Assembly: GCF_001305675.1 (NCBI RefSeq)
Contig: NZ_CP011853.1
Coordinates: 372,001 to 436,000 of the forward strand
DNA from: Gordonia phthalatica
GTDB lineage: Bacteria; Actinomycetota; Actinomycetes; Mycobacteriales; Mycobacteriaceae
Length of the DNA stretch: 64,000 nucleotides
Reading direction: 5' to 3'
Part shown: positions 51,028-58,319 of the stretch, piece after piece
Position numbering within the stretch: the first letter of the stretch is position 1
How the letters are laid out: each line of letters begins with the position of its first letter
The notes under the pieces: generated by a model
The model's database searches: none
The model's input: the letters and a program-made list of their open reading frames with translations, nothing else
What the model was told of the DNA's origin: nothing
Translations under genes and position numbers: made by a program

Positions 51028-52383
51028 ATGGCGCTGTCCGTCGATCAACTGGCTGCGGTCCCCGAGAGTGTGCAACGCGCCGACCCGCTGGCGATCCTGA
51101 GCGATCAGGACCGGACCCGGCTGGCCGACCTGGTGCCCGTTCGCCACGAACGGATGAGCGCGACTGCCTTCACCTTCTACCGCGGTGCCGCCGCGGTGAT
51201 GGCGTCCGACCTCGCCGCCACCCCGGACAGCGGCATCGTGACCCAGTTGTGCGGCGATGCGCACCTGAGCAACTTCGGCCTGTTCCGCTCGCCGGAGCGT
51301 GCCATGGTCTTCGACCTCAACGACTTCGACGAGACCCACCCCGGGCCCTTCGAATGGGACGTGAAACGACTCGCCGCCAGCATGGTCGTCGCCTCGCAGG
51401 CCAACGGTTTCGAGGAGAAGGCAGTCCGCGACGCCGCACGTCACTCCGCGAAGAGCTACCGCAAGGCGATGGTGGCTGCGGCGGAGAAGACGGCCCTGGA
51501 ATGCTGGTACGCCCGGGTGGACGCCGACGAGGTGGTGGCCGAGATCGGCGACCGCTTCGACACCGCGTCGTCCGCAGCCACCCAGAAGAACCTGGAGAAG
51601 GCCAAGCACCGCGACAGTGCGCAGGCACTGGAGAAGCTCTGCTACTTCGACCTCGCCGGCGCGCACATCAAGAGTGATCCGCCGCTGCTGGTCCCTGCGG
51701 GCGAGATCATGCCGGACATGGGCAGGGACCAGCTCACCGCGGCGTTCACCGCCGGTTTCGAGCGATACCGTGGCACCCTGCAGAACCACGTCGCAACCTT
51801 GTTCGGGCAGTACCGGTTCATCGAGGCCGCACGGAAGGTGGTCGGCGTCGGCAGCGTCGGCACCCGCTGCTGGATCGCGCTGTTCGGCGGCGATCACGTC
51901 GGCGATCCACTGTTCCTGCAGATGAAGGAGGCCACGACGTCCGTCCTCGCGCAGTACGTGCCGGGCTACGAGTACGAGAACCAGGCCGTGCGCGTCATCG
52001 ACGGTCAACGACTGCTGCAGGCCTCCAGCGACATCCTGCTGGGCTGGGTGCAGCAACTGGCTTTCGAAGGGCAGCAGAACACCGACTTCTACGTTCGGCA
52101 GCTCCGCGACGGCAAGGGCTCGGTGGTCGTGGAGGCGCTGGCCCCGGAGGGCATGAAGTACTACGGCCGCCTGTGCGGCGACGTGCTGGCCCAAGCGCAC
52201 GCGCGGACCGGTGCGCGAGCCGAGATCGCCGCGTACCTCGCCGACGCCGGGAAGCCGTTCGACAACGCGATCGCCGACTTCGCCGTCGAGTACAGCCGAC
52301 TCAACGACGGTGACCACGCACGTCTCGTCGAGGCCATCGCCGACGGTTCGATGAGCGCCGACGCCCTCGAAAAGTCCTCCTGA
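51028..52383 (+). CDS. DUF2252 family protein (kinase-like fold)
   Basis: A 451-residue protein of DUF2252. It carries RMSATAFTFYRGAAAVMASDL, then QLCGDAHLSNFGLFRSPERAMVFDLNDFDETHPGPFEWDVKRLAAS. GDAHLSNFG and DLNDFDE correspond to the catalytic loop and metal-binding DFD-like motif of aminoglycoside-phosphotransferase-like kinases. The C-terminal DFYVRQLRDGKGS is also conserved. The substrate is unknown. It follows the exported protein by 10 nt, so the three genes from 49084 may be one operon. Confidence 0.87.
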   Translation: MALSVDQLAAVPESVQRADPLAILSDQDRTRLADLVPVRHERMSATAFTFYRGAAAVMASDLAATPDSGIVTQLCGDAHLSNFGLFRSPERAMVFDLNDFDETHPGPFEWDVKRLAASMVVASQANGFEEKAVRDAARHSAKSYRKAMVAAAEKTALECWYARVDADEVVAEIGDRFDTASSAATQKNLEKAKHRDSAQALEKLCYFDLAGAHIKSDPPLLVPAGEIMPDMGRDQLTAAFTAGFERYRGTLQNHVATLFGQYRFIEAARKVVGVGSVGTRCWIALFGGDHVGDPLFLQMKEATTSVLAQYVPGYEYENQAVRVIDGQRLLQASSDILLGWVQQLAFEGQQNTDFYVRQLRDGKGSVVVEALAPEGMKYYGRLCGDVLAQAHARTGARAEIAAYLADAGKPFDNAIADFAVEYSRLNDGDHARLVEAIADGSMSADALEKSS

Positions 52384-52416
52384 CCAGTCGATTTAATACT
52401 TTCGCCACCTTCGTTG

Positions 52417-52422
52417 TAGGCT
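52417..52422 (+). promoter_or_regulatory. -10 box of tRNA-Pro
   Basis: TAGGCT lies 17 nt before the tRNA, downstream of an AT-rich TTTAATACTTT region suitable for a -35 element. Confidence 0.6.
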
Positions 52423-52439
52423 AATGCACGCTAGACCAA

Positions 52440-52513
<74 letters not shown>

Positions 52514-52534
52514 CGCTTTGGTTGAGAAGCAGTA

Positions 52535-52580
52535 GAGGCCCTCGGATCGCAGAAATGCAGTCCGGGGGCCTCCTCGTTTC
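52535..52580 (+). terminator. Terminator after tRNA-Pro
   Basis: GAGGCCCTCGGA (52535-52546) pairs with TCCGGGGGCCTC (52561-52572) with one wobble, followed by CTCGTTTCTCC. This is a plausible intrinsic terminator with a weak U-tract. Confidence 0.65.
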
Positions 52581-52625
52581 TCCAGAATCTCCGGTCCGTT
52601 CGAGACGTTCCGGTCGCCTGAATAC

Positions 52626-52668
52626 TTCGGCCCCCGAATCCCTCTCACAGATGGATTCGGGGGCCGAA
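52626..52668. terminator. Hairpin at the 3' end of the siderophore transporter operon
   Basis: A perfect 16-bp stem (52626-52641 with 52653-52668; core TTCGGCCCCCGAATCC) with an 11-nt loop. It lies 15 nt beyond the stop of the ATPase gene and has no U-run in the direction of that operon. Confidence 0.65.
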
Positions 52669-52682
52669 AAATCTCGGAGCCC

Positions 52683-53480
52683 TCAGGACTGCGGCGCAGC
52701 CTCCGCCGGTTCCAGGTCGGGCAGGCCCGCGTAGACGGCGACGGGGATGCCGTCGAGGATGTGGACGCGCACCGTGGTCCGGAAGATCTCGGTCAAGAGA
52801 TCGGAGTCCATGATCTCGGCGGGAGTGCCGCTGGCGACCACGTCGCCTTCGCGCAGCACGACGATCCGGTCGGCGTAGGCGGCCGCGAAGTTGAGGTCGT
52901 GCACGACGACGATCACCGTCTTGTCGAGGGCGTCGGCGGCACGCCGCAGCCGGCCCATCATGCGGACCTGATGGCGCATGTCAAGGTTGTTGAGCGGTTC
53001 GTCGAGCAGCAGGACGTCGGTGTCCTGCGCCAGGGTCATCGCGACGTAGGCGCGCTGGCGCTGCCCTCCGGAGAGTTCGTCGAGGAAGCGGTCGGCGAGG
53101 TCGTGGAGTCCGAGGAAGCCGATGGCCTCGTCGATCTTCGCGTGGTCGAGGTCGGTGAGTCGCCCGCGCGAGTGCGGGAACCGGCCGAAGGCGATCAGGT
53201 CGCGCACCGAGAGACGCGCGTTGACGCCGTTCTCCTGCCGCAGAATCGCCAGGCGCTGCGCGAACTCCGCGGGCTTGTACGACGTGACCGGACGGCCGTC
53301 GAGACTCGCCGTGCCGGACGTGGCGTCGACGAGCCGCCCGACGATCGTCAACAGCGTCGACTTGCCTGCGCCGTTGGGGCCGACCAGGGCGGTGACGCCG
53401 CCGCGCGGGAAGGCGCCCGAAACGGGGCCGAGGACGGTGCTGTCACCGTACGACTTGGTGAGGTCGTCGAACTCGATCAC
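52683..53480 (-). CDS. Iron-siderophore ABC transporter ATPase
   Basis: A 265-residue FepC/FhuC-type ATPase. Walker A GPNGAGKST lies near residue 34, the signature is LSGGQRQRAYVAMTLAQ, Walker B is VLLLDEPLNNLD and the H-loop is VIVVVHDLN. The C-terminal extension (DLLTEIFRTTVRVHILDGIPVAVYAG) is typical of siderophore importers. GTG 53480 overlaps the stop of the preceding permease by 4 nt. It powers uptake through the two permeases at 53477-55514. Confidence 0.9.
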   Translation of the reverse strand: MIEFDDLTKSYGDSTVLGPVSGAFPRGGVTALVGPNGAGKSTLLTIVGRLVDATSGTASLDGRPVTSYKPAEFAQRLAILRQENGVNARLSVRDLIAFGRFPHSRGRLTDLDHAKIDEAIGFLGLHDLADRFLDELSGGQRQRAYVAMTLAQDTDVLLLDEPLNNLDMRHQVRMMGRLRRAADALDKTVIVVVHDLNFAAAYADRIVVLREGDVVASGTPAEIMDSDLLTEIFRTTVRVHILDGIPVAVYAGLPDLEPAEAAPQS

Positions 53481-54508
53481 AGGTTGCCCTTTCGCAGGAG
53501 GAGGATCGCGAGGAAGGCGGCGCCGCCGCAGAACTCGATGATCACGGTGAGCGTGCCCGCCGCGTAGAAGATGTTGTGGATGACGAACTGCCCGGCGGCG
53601 AGGGTGAAGACGCCGATCAGCACCGACATCGGGAGGGTGGCGCGGTGCCGCCAGTCGCCCGCCAACTGGTAGGCGAGGGTGGCGACGATGAAACCGAAGA
53701 ACGTCAGGGGGCCCACCAGGGCGGTCGAGACGGAGATCAGTACGGCGATCAGCACCAGCGCGAGGGTCAGTTCGCGCTTGTGGTCGACGCCGAGGCTGGT
53801 GGCGCTCTCGCGGCCGAGGAGCAGGACGTCGAGCACGTGGCGCCGCCGCCAGACGATGACGCCGACCACGAGACAGATCACCGCCGCGATCGGCAGCAGT
53901 TCGGTGTTCACCGATCCCAGTCGCCCGAACAGCTTGATCTGCAGGGCGTCGAAGTCCGACGGGGTGATGAGCCGCTGCAGGAACTCCGACATCGCACGGA
54001 ACGCGAGACCGATCACCACGCCGGCGAGGAGCAGCAGGAACAGGCTGGAGAACCGGCCGGAGAACATCCAGCGGTACAGCAGGCCCGCGAACAGGACCAT
54101 GCCGGCGGTCTGCAGCAGGAACTGCAGGATGCTGTCGCTGTTGTCGACGAACCGCGCGCCGACGATCGCGACGCCCACGGTCTGGATCAGCACGTAGAGG
54201 GCGTCGAGGCCGATGATCGACGGTGTCAGGATCCGGTTGTGGGTCACCGAGTGGAACAGGACCGTCGCGACGCCCTGGCAGAACGCGGCCAGCACGATCG
54301 CGGCGACGGTCCGGAGCCGCCGCTCGAACGACGGACCGAACCGGAGGTCCCACTGCAGGACGTCGTCCGCGCCGGTGCGCAGCAGCAGGTAGAGGAGGAC
54401 GGCGCCGCCGGCGAAGGCGCCGGCGATCGCCAGCCTGGCCTGCCAGGACACGCGCGTCGGGCCGCCACCGTCGAGCGACGGGGCCGCGGAGGCTTCAGAG
54501 ACTGCCAC
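53477..54508 (-). CDS. Iron-siderophore ABC transporter permease (FecD-like)
   Basis: A 343-residue FecCD-family permease with about 9-10 helices. It includes RLRTVAAIVLAAFCQGVATVLFHSVTHNRILTPSIIGLDALYVLIQTVGV, the FecCD entry region where RN...P is typical. The coupling segment LLLGRESATSLGVDHKRELT and the following GPLTFFGFIVATLAYQLAG mark the BtuC-like fold. It forms a heterodimer with the other permease. It overlaps the ATPase gene by 4 nt and the upstream permease by 14 nt. Confidence 0.88.
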   Translation of the reverse strand: MAVSEASAAPSLDGGGPTRVSWQARLAIAGAFAGGAVLLYLLLRTGADDVLQWDLRFGPSFERRLRTVAAIVLAAFCQGVATVLFHSVTHNRILTPSIIGLDALYVLIQTVGVAIVGARFVDNSDSILQFLLQTAGMVLFAGLLYRWMFSGRFSSLFLLLLAGVVIGLAFRAMSEFLQRLITPSDFDALQIKLFGRLGSVNTELLPIAAVICLVVGVIVWRRRHVLDVLLLGRESATSLGVDHKRELTLALVLIAVLISVSTALVGPLTFFGFIVATLAYQLAGDWRHRATLPMSVLIGVFTLAAGQFVIHNIFYAAGTLTVIIEFCGGAAFLAILLLRKGNL

Positions 54509-55514
54509 GGAACCTCCCGGAGAAGATGATGGCGAGGAAGGCGACGGCGCCGATCACGCCCATGATCACCGACGTGGGGATCTCCATGGGCGCCACGACG
54601 ATCCGGCCGATCAGGTCGCACCCGATGATGAGGACGGTGGCGACGACACCGATCCACGGCAGGTTCTTGCGCATGTCGTCGCCGCGCAGCATGCTCACGA
54701 TGTTCGGGACCACCAGGCCCAGGAACGGGATGAAGCCGACGACGACGCTCGTGACACCGGTCGCGAGCGCGACCATCGTGACGCCGACCGCGAGGGTGCG
54801 GCCGTAGTTCAGGCCGAGACTGGTCGCGACATCGCGACCGAGTCCGGCGATCGTGAAGTAGTTGGCCAGCAGATAGGTCGCCACGGCGACCGCCAGGACC
54901 GCCCACAGCGGCTCGTAGAACCCGCGGACGATGTGCGAGAAGCCGCCCGACCGCCACGCGACGACGGCCTGCAGCATGTTCTGCTGCACCGCGATGTAGG
55001 TGGTGACCGCGCCGATCACCGCGCCCAGCATCAGGCCGACGAGTGGGACGATGGCGGTCTTACGCGCCCGGATGCGGTTGATGATGCCGAGGAAGAGGAC
55101 GGTGCCGATGAACGCGGAGGTGGTCGCCACGACCATCCGCACCAGCGGGGACGCGCCGGGAAGGTAGAGGAAGCACAGCAGGACACCCAGGCCGGCCCAT
55201 TCGGCGGTGCCTGCCGTCGTCGGCTCCACGAACCGGTTCTGGGTGAGGCGCTGCATGATGACGCCGGAGAAGCTCATGGCCAGGCCCGCGAAGACCAGGG
55301 CCAGGGTGCGCGGCACCCGGGAGATGAAGAACATCCGCCACATGTCGGCGTCGCCGGACAGCAGCCCGGACACCGTGATGCGGTATTCGCCGACCATCAA
55401 CGACGCCGCGACGAGTACCACGCAGGCGACGGCGGCGGCGGGGAGAACGAATCGACCCGGGCCGGAAGCTGTGGAGCTCCCGGCCCGGGTCCGCGTTGCG
55501 ACCGAAGTAATCAC
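54495..55514 (-). CDS. Iron-siderophore ABC transporter permease (FecC-like)
   Basis: A 339-residue FecCD permease. RVPRTLALVFAGLAMSFSGVIMQRLTQNRFVEPTTAGTAEWAGLGVLL is the canonical R-x-P-R...G..Q...RNP-like segment, and GRDVATSLGLNYGRTLA is the ATPase-coupling helix. VGFIPFLGLVVPNIVSML corresponds to the conserved FGGLVVPHI motif region. It starts 6 nt after the binding-protein gene. The order binding protein-permease-permease-ATPase resembles the YclNOPQ/CeuBCDE petrobactin and catecholate importers. Confidence 0.9.
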   Translation of the reverse strand: MITSVATRTRAGSSTASGPGRFVLPAAAVACVVLVAASLMVGEYRITVSGLLSGDADMWRMFFISRVPRTLALVFAGLAMSFSGVIMQRLTQNRFVEPTTAGTAEWAGLGVLLCFLYLPGASPLVRMVVATTSAFIGTVLFLGIINRIRARKTAIVPLVGLMLGAVIGAVTTYIAVQQNMLQAVVAWRSGGFSHIVRGFYEPLWAVLAVAVATYLLANYFTIAGLGRDVATSLGLNYGRTLAVGVTMVALATGVTSVVVGFIPFLGLVVPNIVSMLRGDDMRKNLPWIGVVATVLIIGCDLIGRIVVAPMEIPTSVIMGVIGAVAFLAIIFSGRFRGSL

Positions 55515-55520
55515 GACAGG

Positions 55521-56507
55521 CTATTTCTTGCCCATCGCGTCGGCGATCGCCTGGTAGTTGTCGCCGTAGCACTGGATGCCCTCACGCAGGTAGAACTGCG
55601 GGTCCAGGTAGACGATCTGGTTCTTGTCGGCGAAGGTGGTGCCCTTGAAGGCCTCCTGCGCGGCGAAGACCTGCTGCGCGGGCTTCGCCTGCTCGCCGTT
55701 CTCCGGCTTCACGGCCGCGTCACGGTCCATGACGAACACCCAGTCGGGGTTGGCCTGGGCGATGGCCTCGGGAGTGAGGCCCGAGTTCTGATGCAGGTCG
55801 CCGCCCGCACCGCCGAAGACGTCCTTGACGTTCAGGGGCGCGGTGAGCGGGCTGATGCGCTTGGCGCCGTTGTCGATCTTTCCGCCGCTGACGACGGACA
55901 GGAAGACGCTCTGGCCGGACGCGACGCCCTTGGCGGCGTCGAGCTTGCCCTGGAAGTCGCTGATGATCTTCTCGGCCTCGTCCTGCTTGTTGAAGATCTT
56001 GCCGAGGATCTCGGTCTGACGGATCATGGCGGCCACGCGACCGCCCTCGGCCTTGTCGTCGGCGGCGATGTCGATGTACGACGCGCCCGCGGCGTCGGCG
56101 ACCTTCTTCAGGTCGTCGTTGTACTTGCTGAAGCGGTAGCCGCCGATGATCAGGTCGGGCTCCACGTCTTCGACGACGTCGAACTTCGGCTCGTTGTGTG
56201 TGCCGACGTCCTTGATGTCGTCGTTCTCGGTCCAGTCCTTGAGCTGATCGGTCTGGAACAGCTGCTTGGGGATGGCGACGGGGGTGATGCCGAAGGCCTT
56301 CACGGTCTCGGCGGCGGTGTTGTCGAGGACGACGACCCGCTCGGGGTCGGTGGTGACCTCGACGTCGCCGGTGTTGGTGGCGACGGTGATCTTCTCGCCC
56401 GAGGCGGATTTCTCGTCGTCGGACGTCGTGGAGCAAGCGGTGAGCGTCAGGCCGGCAGCGAGGATCGCTGCTGCGACGGCACTGCCGCGGCGGAGTCGGG
56501 AGAACAT
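55521..56507 (-). CDS. Iron-siderophore-binding lipoprotein (FepB/CeuE-like)
   Basis: A 328-residue periplasmic-binding-type lipoprotein. The signal peptide (AVAAAILAAGLTLTACS) ends in lipobox LTAC, acylated at about Cys25. TTDPERVVVLDNTAAETVKAFGITPVAIPKQ is the standard class III N-lobe entry, followed by VEDVEPDLIIGGYRFSKYNDDLKKVA. A long linking helix and VYLDPQFYLREGIQCYGDNYQAIADAMGK follow. It captures a ferric siderophore outside the membrane. A degenerate DtxR/IdeR-like dyad is seen at 56547-56565. No siderophore biosynthesis genes are in the window. Confidence 0.9.
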   Translation of the reverse strand: MFSRLRRGSAVAAAILAAGLTLTACSTTSDDEKSASGEKITVATNTGDVEVTTDPERVVVLDNTAAETVKAFGITPVAIPKQLFQTDQLKDWTENDDIKDVGTHNEPKFDVVEDVEPDLIIGGYRFSKYNDDLKKVADAAGASYIDIAADDKAEGGRVAAMIRQTEILGKIFNKQDEAEKIISDFQGKLDAAKGVASGQSVFLSVVSGGKIDNGAKRISPLTAPLNVKDVFGGAGGDLHQNSGLTPEAIAQANPDWVFVMDRDAAVKPENGEQAKPAQQVFAAQEAFKGTTFADKNQIVYLDPQFYLREGIQCYGDNYQAIADAMGKK

Positions 56508-56546
56508 GAAGTAAGCCTCTCATTACGCAGGTGAGGCAAAGGTAAC

Positions 56547-56565
56547 AAAGGATTGGCTTAGTTGG
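56547..56565. promoter_or_regulatory. Degenerate IdeR/DtxR-like box
   Basis: AAAGGATTGGCTTAGTTGG agrees with the 19-bp DtxR consensus at about 10 positions, including the AGG..T.GGCT.A core. It lies 40 nt upstream of the siderophore operon start, where iron repression would be expected. The match is weak. Confidence 0.35.
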
Positions 56566-56661
56566 GTAATTGCTCTCCCGATGAGTAAGAGCGACGCAAG
56601 CTCGTCACCCTTGGTGTTCGTTACCCACTGCGGGTGAAGGGCTACCCGGCAAGCGGATTCG

Positions 56662-57243
56662 TCACCGAGCGGCGTCGTCTTCGGCAGGCAGCTGTCGGAT
56701 CACGCGTGCCGGATTGCCGACCGCGACGACGTGGTCGGGGAGGTCGCGGGTGACGACGCTGCCGGCCCCGACGACCGTGTTGCGGCCGATCGTCACGCCG
56801 GGGCAGACGATGACGCCGCCGCCGAACCACACGTTGTCACCGATGACGATCGGTGCCGCCGACTCCCAGCGGGCACGACGGGCACGGTGGTCCTCCACCG
56901 GGTGCAGCGCGGTCAACAGTTGGACACGTGGGCCGATGGAGCAGTCGTCGCCGATCGTGATGGTGGCGCAGTCGAGCAGGATCGCGTCGTAGTTCACGAA
57001 GCTGTTGGCGCCGATCGTCACGTTGGCGCCGTAGTCGCACTGCAGACGCGGCATGATCCAGCTGCCCTCGCCGAGGCCGCCCAGCAGGTCGCGCAGAATC
57101 GCGGTGCGCTCGTCGTCGGCGTCGGCCGGCGTCGCGTTGAAGCGGTCGAGGAGACGGCCGCACGCCTTACGCAGTTCGACGAGCTCCGGGTCGCTGTCGC
57201 GGTAGAGCTCGCCCGAGAGCATCAGCTCGCGGTTCGACGCCAC
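56662..57243 (-). CDS. Maltose/galactoside O-acetyltransferase-like protein (hexapeptide repeat)
   Basis: A 193-residue left-handed beta-helix acetyltransferase of the Maa/LacA/NodL group. The N-terminal helices (MLSGELYRDSDPELVELRKACGRLLDRFNA) form the Mac domain. The hexapeptide repeats are NVTIGANSFVNYDAILLDCATITIGDDCSIGPRV, and the catalytic His is in TALHPVEDHRARR. VGAGSVVTRDLPDHVVAVGNPARVIR closes the fold. It transfers acetyl from acetyl-CoA to a sugar hydroxyl; the acceptor here is unknown. GTG 57243 begins 5 nt after the metallophosphoesterase stop, so the two are probably cotranscribed. Confidence 0.85.
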   Translation of the reverse strand: MASNRELMLSGELYRDSDPELVELRKACGRLLDRFNATPADADDERTAILRDLLGGLGEGSWIMPRLQCDYGANVTIGANSFVNYDAILLDCATITIGDDCSIGPRVQLLTALHPVEDHRARRARWESAAPIVIGDNVWFGGGVIVCPGVTIGRNTVVGAGSVVTRDLPDHVVAVGNPARVIRQLPAEDDAAR

Positions 57244-57248
57244 GGAGG

Positions 57249-58238
57249 TCAGCCGATCTGACCCGCCAACTGCGGCAGCGACTGGTCCTCGCGGCTGTCG
57301 TCGCCGCCGTGCGAGACGGGGGTCAGAGTCAGCAGCGACGCCTCGGGGCGGCACGCGAACCGGGCGGGCGCGTAGGGCGACGTGCCGAGGCCGGCGCTGA
57401 CGTGCAGCTTCATGGTCGAACCCCAGTTGGAGACGCCCTTCACCCGCGACCGATCGATGTGGCAGTTCGTGACCAGTGCGCCGTATCCGGGGACGCAGAG
57501 CTGTCCACCGTGTGTGTGGCCCGCCAAGACGAGGTCGTAGCCGTCGTCGGCGAAGGCGTCGAGCACCCGCGGCTCGGGGGAGTGGGTCAACCCGAGGCGC
57601 AGCTGTGCCAGGGGGTTCGGGCGTCCGGCAATGGCCTCGTACCGATCGCGTTCGATGTGCGGATCGTCGACGCCCGCCGCCACCAGGCGCACATTGCCGA
57701 CCTCGAGCTCGCGGACCGTGTGCGTGGCGTCGAGCCAACCGCGTTCGGTGAAGGCGGCACGCAGATCCTGCCAGGGGAGCGGCTCACCGTGCGTGCGCTT
57801 GTGATCCTTCTTGAAGTACTTCAACGGGTTCTTCGGCTTGGGGCCGAAGTAGTCGTTGGAGCCGAACACGAACAGGCCCGGCCGGGCGAGCAGCCCGCCG
57901 AGCGACTGCACGACTGCGGGGACGGCGTTCGGGTGCGCCAGGTTGTCGCCGGTGTTGATCACCAGATCCGGCTCCAGGCGTTCCAGCTCGGAGATCCAGG
58001 CCCGCTTGAGGTGCTGGTTCGGCATCATGTGGATGTCGCTGATGTGCAGGACACGCAGCGGCGTCGCGCCGACTTCGAGCACCGGCAGCGTCGCATGGCG
58101 CAGGGTGAAGGAGTTCCGCTCGATCATCGTCGAATAGACGAGGCCCGCCGCAGCGGCACCGGCCGCACCGGCGGCGACCCGAACGAGGGCTGAGGAGTCA
58201 CGCGAGGACGGAAGTCCGAATCCAGGAACCGAAACCAT
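57249..58238 (-). CDS. Calcineurin-like metallophosphoesterase (Rv3683 type)
   Basis: A 329-residue protein with one N-terminal hydrophobic helix (VRVAAGAAGAAAAGLVYSTMI) and the complete metallophosphatase motif set: LHISDIHMMP, VINTGDNLAH, FVFGSNDYFGP, and LAGHTHGGQLCVPGYGAL near residue 255. It matches YkuE/Rv3683-like enzymes, probably anchored to the inner membrane and acting on a phosphodiester outside. ATG 58238 follows a TACCCT box by 7 nt. It sits downstream of ponA2 in the same direction, as in M. tuberculosis. Confidence 0.88.
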   Translation of the reverse strand: MVSVPGFGLPSSRDSSALVRVAAGAAGAAAAGLVYSTMIERNSFTLRHATLPVLEVGATPLRVLHISDIHMMPNQHLKRAWISELERLEPDLVINTGDNLAHPNAVPAVVQSLGGLLARPGLFVFGSNDYFGPKPKNPLKYFKKDHKRTHGEPLPWQDLRAAFTERGWLDATHTVRELEVGNVRLVAAGVDDPHIERDRYEAIAGRPNPLAQLRLGLTHSPEPRVLDAFADDGYDLVLAGHTHGGQLCVPGYGALVTNCHIDRSRVKGVSNWGSTMKLHVSAGLGTSPYAPARFACRPEASLLTLTPVSHGGDDSREDQSLPQLAGQIG

Positions 58239-58245
58239 GCCTGAC

Positions 58246-58251
58246 AGGGTA
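58246..58251 (-). promoter_or_regulatory. -10 box of leaderless metallophosphoesterase gene
   Basis: TACCCT on the minus strand ends 7 nt before ATG 58238. Confidence 0.65.
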
Positions 58252-58281
58252 CGCGTCGACCCTGACAAGAACCTCAGACGA

Positions 58282-58315
58282 CGACACCCCGTCGCGCCGA
58301 AGCGACGGGGCGTCG
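58282..58315 (-). terminator. Hairpin after ponA2
   Basis: CGACACCCCGTCGC (58282-58295) pairs with GCGACGGGGCGTCG (58302-58315) with one mismatch and a 6-nt loop. It follows the ponA2 stop by 4 nt on the minus strand, without a U-run. Confidence 0.6.
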
Positions 58316-58319
58316 GACG

